Of a stretch of DNA of 64,000 nt, positions 59,540 to 64,000 are shown piece after piece. How positions within the stretch are numbered: position 1 is the stretch's first letter; every line of letters starts with the position of its first letter. Position numbers and translations under genes: made by a program. The DNA comes from Natronomonas salina (lineage in GTDB: Archaea; Halobacteriota; Halobacteria; Halobacteriales; Haloarculaceae): the NCBI RefSeq assembly GCF_013391105.1, contig NZ_CP058335.1, forward strand, positions 496,001-560,000. Direction: 5' to 3'. Below the pieces are notes generated by a model. The model did not search any database. It worked only from the letters and a program-made list of their open reading frames with translations, and had not been told where the DNA came from.

Positions 59540-59914
59540 ATGTCCGAGAACGCAAGCGACGCCGATTCGAGCGGTTCCGGCCCCGCCAGGTCCGATGCGT
59601 GCTGTTCCGCCGACCACGGGTTGACCGAGGAGGAGCTAGCCAACGACGTCCAGTTGCTCACGACGCTGGGCAACGACACGCGCTACGAGGCGCTGCGCCT
59701 CATCGCGGGGGCCGACGACGAGATCTGCGTCTGCGAGCTCGAACCGTCGCTCGGCGTGAGCCAGGGTGCCGTCAGTCAGGCGCTCTCCCGGCTCTTCGGG
59801 GCGGGACTTGTCGAGCGTCGCAAGGAGGGCCGGTGGCGCTACTACTCCACGACGCCGCGAGCCGAACGGGTCCTGAGCGTGCTCGACGAGACGAGGGCGA
59901 TGACCGATGACTGA
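59540..59914 (+). CDS. arsR: ArsR-family arsenic-responsive repressor
   Basis: A 124-residue winged-helix repressor. The metal site motif ICVCEL has C63 and C65 in the recognition helix region, as in arsenite-sensing ArsR; an extra CC pair (21-22) near the N-terminus may be a third ligand. The HTH reads LGVSQGAVSQALSRL and the wing is RRKEGRWRYYS. It overlaps arsM by 8 bases and is preceded by a palindromic operator, so it should regulate its own operon. Confidence 0.88.
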   Translation: MSENASDADSSGSGPARSDACCSADHGLTEEELANDVQLLTTLGNDTRYEALRLIAGADDEICVCELEPSLGVSQGAVSQALSRLFGAGLVERRKEGRWRYYSTTPRAERVLSVLDETRAMTDD

Positions 59915-60725
59915 CGAGTCGACGTCCGCCGGGGTGGAACCGGGACTCGACGCCGCGGAACAGCGCGCCGCCGTCCGGGAACGGTACGGCACCATCGCCG
60001 CCGAGGGATCGACATGTTGCGGTGGTGGACAGGATAGCTGTGAGTCGTCTGACGAGGCAGCCCTGGAACGGGGTTACGCGGCCGAGGACGTAGCTGCCGT
60101 CGCCTCTGGGGCGAACCTGGGGCTGGGCTGTGGCAATCCGACGGCCATCGCCAGTCTCGAGGCGGGCGATGTGGTCCTTGACCTCGGGGCGGGCGCCGGC
60201 TTCGACTGCTTCCTGGCCGCCCAGGAGGTCGGCGACGATGGACGCGTCGTCGGTGTCGACATGACGCCGGCGATGGTCGAGAAGGCCCGCGAGAACGCCG
60301 CGGAGAACGACGCCTCGAACGTCGAGTTCCGGCTCGGCGAGATCGAGCACCTGCCCGTCGCCGACGCGTCCGTCGACGTGATCATCTCGAACTGCGTCGT
60401 CAACCTCTCGCCCGACAAGCCGCAGGTGTTCCGCGAGGCTTACCGTGTCCTGCGGCCGGGCGGCCGACTCGCCATCTCGGACGTCGTCCTGACCGCAGAG
60501 TTACCGTTCGACCTCCAGGCAGACCCGGAGTCGGTGGCGGCCTGCGTCGGTGGTGCCTCGTCGATACCGGACCTCGAGTCGATGCTGTCAGAGGCGGGGT
60601 TCATCGACGTCGCCATCGACTCGAAGTCCGACAGCGAGTCGTTCATCCGCGAGTGGGACGAGGAACGCGACCTGAGTGACTACGTCGTCTCGGCGACGAT
60701 CGAAGCCGAGAAGCCGACCACCTGA
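59907..60725 (+). CDS. arsM: arsenite methyltransferase ArsM
   Basis: Methylates As(III) with SAM to methylated, partly volatile forms. The 272-residue protein has STCCGGGQDSCE near residue 33, the SAM motif VLDLGAGAGFDCFLAA, the diagnostic IISNCVVNLSPDK and a later ACVGGA. The Cys residues needed for arsenite binding are all present (in GLGCGNP, SNCVVN and ACVGGA). It overlaps arsR and is followed 29 bases later by arsN2. Confidence 0.9.
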   Translation: MTDESTSAGVEPGLDAAEQRAAVRERYGTIAAEGSTCCGGGQDSCESSDEAALERGYAAEDVAAVASGANLGLGCGNPTAIASLEAGDVVLDLGAGAGFDCFLAAQEVGDDGRVVGVDMTPAMVEKARENAAENDASNVEFRLGEIEHLPVADASVDVIISNCVVNLSPDKPQVFREAYRVLRPGGRLAISDVVLTAELPFDLQADPESVAACVGGASSIPDLESMLSEAGFIDVAIDSKSDSESFIREWDEERDLSDYVVSATIEAEKPTT

Positions 60726-60754
60726 TTCGACAATCGTTCCGAGAATACGAGTCT

Positions 60755-61198
60755 ATGACCGACACCTCGATCACCTTCCAGCCGGCCACGGACGAGGAAC
60801 TCGATCGGATAGAGACCCTCCTGACCGAGAACGACCTTCCCACAGCGGACGTCCGGGACGGACTGGGGCGATTCGTCGCCGCGCGCTCGGAGAACACCGT
60901 GGTCGGGGCGGGCGGCCTCGAACTGTACGAATCGGTCGGGCTACTCAGGTCGCTCGTCGTCGACGAGTCGGCCCGGGGCCAGGGACTGGGATCGACGCTG
61001 TGTGACGAACTGGAAGAGCGTGCGAAGGCTGCCGGCGTCGATACGCTATATCTGCTGACGACGACCGCCGAGGACTTCTTCCGGCGACGGGGGTACGAGA
61101 GGATCGACCGTGACGCTGCACCGTCCGAGATCCGAGGGACGACAGAGTTCCGAGACCTCTGTCCCACGTCTGCGACCTGTATGGTCAAAGAGCTCTGA
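60755..61198 (+). CDS. arsN2: arsenic-resistance GNAT acetyltransferase ArsN2
   Basis: A 147-residue GNAT protein: GAGGLELYESVGLLRSLVVD and the acetyl-CoA site ARGQGLGSTLCDELEERA, followed by LLTTTAEDFFRRRGYERI. This form is typical of ArsN2, found in arsenic operons. Its substrate is not established; modification of an arsenical is possible. It closes the arsR-arsM-arsN2 unit. Confidence 0.85.
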   Translation: MTDTSITFQPATDEELDRIETLLTENDLPTADVRDGLGRFVAARSENTVVGAGGLELYESVGLLRSLVVDESARGQGLGSTLCDELEERAKAAGVDTLYLLTTTAEDFFRRRGYERIDRDAAPSEIRGTTEFRDLCPTSATCMVKEL

Positions 61199-61250
61199 GC
61201 AGTCTCTGGATCGGTTTCTGACTGGAACCGAGAATCGGGCAGGTGGATCC

Positions 61251-62387
61251 CTATTCCTCGTCTTCGTCTTCTTCCTCGGGGGGACTGTCCGCTACGAACG
61301 TATCCTGCATCTCCCCGAAGTAGTCCTCGTTCGAGATCTGGTGGAGTTTGTCCAGTTGGGCGATGTGGATGTCGTGATAGAACTGGTTGCCGCGGTAGGC
61401 CTCGCTGTAGGCCTCCTCACCGTTCTCGTACCAGTTGTAGCTGTCGAGGCCGTAGTAGCTGACCTCGCCCGGGACGCGGAACTTCTCCATAGTGTCCTCG
61501 AGCGTCGTCAGGGAGGCTTCGAGGACCGCGCGACTCTCAGCAGATCGAGTATGCAGCCAGTAGTCGTAGACACCCCACAGCCCGACGCAGTACCCGTTCA
61601 GCACGTGCGTGGGTGGATCGGCCGGGTACTCCTCGATCCAGTAGTAGCCGTCGTCGACCATGCTCGTCCACGGACCGTCGGTGTGGCGGTCGAGCGTCGT
61701 GAAGCTCCGGAAGACGCGGTCGGCGTTCTCCCGGTGCCGGTCCTCGCCGGTCAGTTCGTGGAAGTACGTGTACGCCGAGAGCGCTACGCCCTGGACCATC
61801 CCCGAGAACCACGGGGCCTCCAGTTGCGTGCTCGAACCGCCCTTGTCCACCCGATAGGGGAAGTAGGGTGTGCCGGCCTCGTCGGTCACGGCGTCCTCGA
61901 GGAACGCTTCCGACATCTCCTCGGCGCGGTCGAGGTATCCCTCGTCGCCGGAGACGCGATAGCAATGGAGGAGCCGGAGGAGCCACCGCGCCGACCGCAA
62001 CGGGAAGTGACCGGTCTGGTCGCCGACGGTCGCCTCCTGAAGGTCGTCGACGCGCTGGACACGCTCGACGCTGTAGAGGCACTCGGGTTCGTCACGACGG
62101 AAGTCGCCGAAGAACTGCGGTCGACGTTCGTACGGTAGCTCCGCGAGGTCGTAGCTGCGGCGCTCGACCGGGACGCCCGCGATTCGAGTCTCGTCGGGTG
62201 TGGACTCCTCGGTAGTGGGCTCCGGCGTCGGCGATTCGTCGGTCGTCGGCTCCGGGGTGGGTGTCTCGTCGTCGTCGGCGTCGGTCGTACAGCCGGCGAG
62301 GAGCACACTCCCCGAGGCGGCGAGCGAAACGCGACGGGCGAGGGCGCGACGAGTGAGATCGTTTGCGTCCGACTCCTGTCCAGTCAT
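61251..62387 (-). CDS. D-glucuronyl C5-epimerase-family lipoprotein
   Basis: A 378-residue secreted protein. The N-terminus has RRALARRVSLAASG and a lipobox LLAGC (Cys33), then a Thr/Pro/Glu linker with repeated TPEPTTDE units (about 40-68). The catalytic part (from about 90) is an (alpha/alpha) barrel: HFPLRSARWLLRLLHCYRVSG, WFSGMVQGVALSAY, YYWIEEYPADPPTHVLNGY, matching the C-terminal glucuronyl epimerase family. It may epimerise or bind uronic-acid polymers at the cell surface. TATAATAA on the minus strand near 62411-62418 supports the start at 62387. Confidence 0.8.
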   Translation of the reverse strand: MTGQESDANDLTRRALARRVSLAASGSVLLAGCTTDADDDETPTPEPTTDESPTPEPTTEESTPDETRIAGVPVERRSYDLAELPYERRPQFFGDFRRDEPECLYSVERVQRVDDLQEATVGDQTGHFPLRSARWLLRLLHCYRVSGDEGYLDRAEEMSEAFLEDAVTDEAGTPYFPYRVDKGGSSTQLEAPWFSGMVQGVALSAYTYFHELTGEDRHRENADRVFRSFTTLDRHTDGPWTSMVDDGYYWIEEYPADPPTHVLNGYCVGLWGVYDYWLHTRSAESRAVLEASLTTLEDTMEKFRVPGEVSYYGLDSYNWYENGEEAYSEAYRGNQFYHDIHIAQLDKLHQISNEDYFGEMQDTFVADSPPEEEDEDEE

Positions 62388-62745
62388 TCGACTCAATCTT
62401 CTTGGTCCCTCATCGTTATTATATCTGTGATAATCTGGTGTTAGAACTCCGTTCAACTGTGCTGGAGGAGACGTCACGAGAGGGGAGGCAATTAGGGGTT
62501 CAATGGAAATGGAATCGAGGCACCGACCTAGATGATGTAGGAGCTTACCCTTCTGAGTCCGAACTGATTCGACGGTGTAACCGTGCGCTACGGGTCCGCC
62601 TCGTCCCCGTCGTCAGAGAGGCTTCCACGCAGGTGCCTGGACCGCGAGATAGGACGGGATAGCCTTCAGCAGCGACCGCCGAAACGACCAGCGGAGAGAT
62701 CGGGAATCGGAGAATATATGTAGAATAAATTGTATTAAATAATAT
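62388..62745. other. intergenic region, no gene recognised
   Basis: A 358-base spacer between two divergent genes, AT-rich at both ends where promoters lie (TATAATAA near 62411 for the lipoprotein; AATATATG at 62713-62720 for the stress protein). The middle has a possible frame reading QWKWNRGTDLDDVGAYPSES, which could be a gene remnant, but no family was recognised and no start or ribosome site supports it. Confidence 0.4.
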
Positions 62746-63198
62746 ATGACAATATTGGCGACCGTCGACGGCGACGACGAACGCGATCCAGTCGTCGAGA
62801 CCGGCTATGACCTGGCGACCGCGTACGAGACGGAACTGCACGTCCTCCACGTCGTCACGCAGGAGGCCTTCGAATCCCGGAAGAAGACCGTCGAGCAGGT
62901 CGACGAGTTCCGGGGGTACAGCAAGGAACAGCGAGCCGATGCCGCGGCGAACGTCGCCAATGAAGTGGTGATGGAGACCCTCGACGAACCGAACTTCGAG
63001 ATGGTATCGACGGTCGGACAAGTAGGCGATCCTGTCGACTCCATCATCGACGTCGCCCGTGACGTGGAGGCGGAGTACATCGTCGTGGGCGGGCGGAAAC
63101 GGTCACCCGCGGGGAAGGCTCTCTTCGGTAGTACCGCCCAGTCCGTGCTCCTCGAGTCTGATCGACCGGTCGTGACGGTCATCGACGAAGACGGGTGA
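62746..63198 (+). CDS. universal stress protein (UspA family)
   Basis: A 150-residue Usp domain. It starts TILATVDGDDERDPV, has ETGYDLATAYETELHVLHVV, and the ATP loop VVGGRKRSPAGKALFGSTAQ. The loop is nearly the same as in the Usp at 41014-41442, but the rest differs. A strong AT-rich promoter lies upstream. Confidence 0.87.
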   Translation: MTILATVDGDDERDPVVETGYDLATAYETELHVLHVVTQEAFESRKKTVEQVDEFRGYSKEQRADAAANVANEVVMETLDEPNFEMVSTVGQVGDPVDSIIDVARDVEAEYIVVGGRKRSPAGKALFGSTAQSVLLESDRPVVTVIDEDG

Positions 63199-63208
63199 CT
63201 ACAGGCCA

Positions 63209-64000
63209 TCACGATACGGTCACGCTGGATTCGTCGGTATCGAGCGAGGAGGTGGACTGCGAGTTGGTAGCTCCCGTGTTCGTGATCTCCACCCGCTCGA
63301 TCCGTGTCGTGTCGACCGCTTCGACGGTCAGTTCGTGGCCCTCGTAGGCGAACGTCTCACCGGCGCTGACGAGCCGCCCGGACCGATCGAAGATGAAGCC
63401 GGCGACGGTCTCGTAGGCCTCACCCTCCGGCAGGTCGACGTCGAGGACTTCGTTGACGCTCTCGACGTTCACCGTGCCGTCGACGCGGACCGTGCGCTCG
63501 TCGACGACCTCGAGGGATTCCGACTCCCGGGCGTCCAGAATCTCACCGACGATCGTCTCGACGATATCCTCGGTCGTGACGAGGCCCTCGATGGTGCCGA
63601 ACTCGTCGACGACGACCACCTGTTCGATTCGCCGCCGCCGCATCTCCCGGAAGAGCTCGTCGGCCGGCTTGCTCTCGGGGACGGTGAGGGTCTCGGCGAC
63701 GAACCGGTCGATCCGGTCACCCGCCGGCGCGTTGGCGATGTCACCCAGTTCGATCACGCCGACGATGGTATCGAGGTCGCCGTCGTACGTCGGGAGTCGG
63801 GTGTGACCGCTGTCGACGCACGTCGATACGGTCTCTTCCACCGTCGCGGTCCGGGGGACCGCCGTGACGTCGAGTCGCGGCGTCATCAGTTCCTTGGCGA
63901 TGGTCGCCTCGAACCGGAGCACCCTTCGAAGCAGTTGTTGCTCCACGGAATCGATCACCCCCTCGCTCTCCCCCGTCTGTATCACCTCCCGTATCTCCTC
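63209..64000 (-). CDS. CNNM/CorC-HlyC-type CBS protein (N-terminus beyond window)
   Basis: The C-terminal 263 residues of a divalent-cation transport-associated protein. The visible part starts in EEIREVIQTGESEGVID, the linker that follows the DUF21 membrane domain. A CBS pair follows (ELMTPRLDVTAVPRTATVEE and RRIEQVVVVDEFGTIEGLVT) and then a CorC_HlyC domain (DERTVRVDGTVNVESVNEVL, EAYETVAGFIFDRSGRLV). The membrane domain should lie to the right of 64000. Confidence 0.87.
   Translation of the reverse strand, partial: EEIREVIQTGESEGVIDSVEQQLLRRVLRFEATIAKELMTPRLDVTAVPRTATVEETVSTCVDSGHTRLPTYDGDLDTIVGVIELGDIANAPAGDRIDRFVAETLTVPESKPADELFREMRRRRIEQVVVVDEFGTIEGLVTTEDIVETIVGEILDARESESLEVVDERTVRVDGTVNVESVNEVLDVDLPEGEAYETVAGFIFDRSGRLVSAGETFAYEGHELTVEAVDTTRIERVEITNTGATNSQSTSSLDTDESSVTVS

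Overview
The window is a haloarchaeal (class Halobacteria) chromosome segment. It is very GC-rich and its predicted proteins are strongly acidic. Many start codons have a TATA-like box about 25-30 bases upstream and almost no leader. Archaeal markers include GatE, Fen1, Gar1, SRP19, MptE with an archaeal-type FolP, an S26 signal peptidase with Ser/His/Asp residues, PGF-CTERM surface proteins and a bacterio-opsin-activator-type HTH regulator. The gene content suits a member of the Haloarculaceae or a close relative, but the genus cannot be set from this sequence alone. No rRNA, tRNA, CRISPR array or intact insertion sequence was seen.

Layout. 0-2.6 kb: truncated rhomboid protease, zinc-containing MDR dehydrogenase and YihY-type membrane protein. 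2.7-29.1 kb: a broad acyl-CoA and organic-acid catabolism region. It holds an APH-like kinase divergent from an acyl-CoA dehydrogenase of ACAD10/11 type, five SDR oxidoreductases, a HAD phosphatase coupled to a metallo-beta-lactamase protein, an F420-dependent oxidoreductase, a TAXI-TRAP transporter followed by a benzoylformate-decarboxylase-like ThDP enzyme, an EamA exporter, a CoA-transferase, two further acyl-CoA dehydrogenases, an HpcH/HpaI aldolase, Sir2 and a FAD-linked glycolate/lactate-type oxidase. 29-36 kb: quinone oxidoreductase, small Zn-ribbon genes, a second MBL protein, the pterin genes mptE and folP, and tRNA methyltransferase trmJ. 36-49 kb: mostly housekeeping (CBS protein, gatE, PadR-like regulator, fumC, universal stress protein, BolA, thiI, fen1, DUF3054, OFA-type MFS). 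49-56 kb: ornithine-cyclodeaminase-family enzyme, presenilin-type protease, PEBP protein, gar1-srp19 and the B12 uptake locus btuF/btuCD. 56-64 kb: small Zn proteins, a cupin-Zn-ribbon protein divergent from a Bat-type HTH regulator, a PGF-CTERM protein, a compact arsenic operon (arsR-arsM-arsN2), a lipoprotein of the glucuronyl C5-epimerase family, a universal stress protein and a truncated CBS/CorC-HlyC protein.

Points of most interest. (1) A two-gene equivalent of mammalian ACAD10/ACAD11 and bacterial levulinate-type (Lva) enzymes suggests gamma-hydroxyacyl-CoA catabolism in a haloarchaeon. (2) A roughly 190-nt structured element occurs twice, each copy directly 3' of a catabolic gene and in that gene's orientation. 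It has two perfectly conserved hairpins and one hairpin whose stem has changed on both sides while the loop stayed. (3) A possible 16-residue leader peptide overlaps the start of an SDR gene. (4) Well-formed palindromes sit in the promoters of the arsenic operon and of the cupin/Bat pair. Functions are inferred from motifs and context only; no database search was possible.
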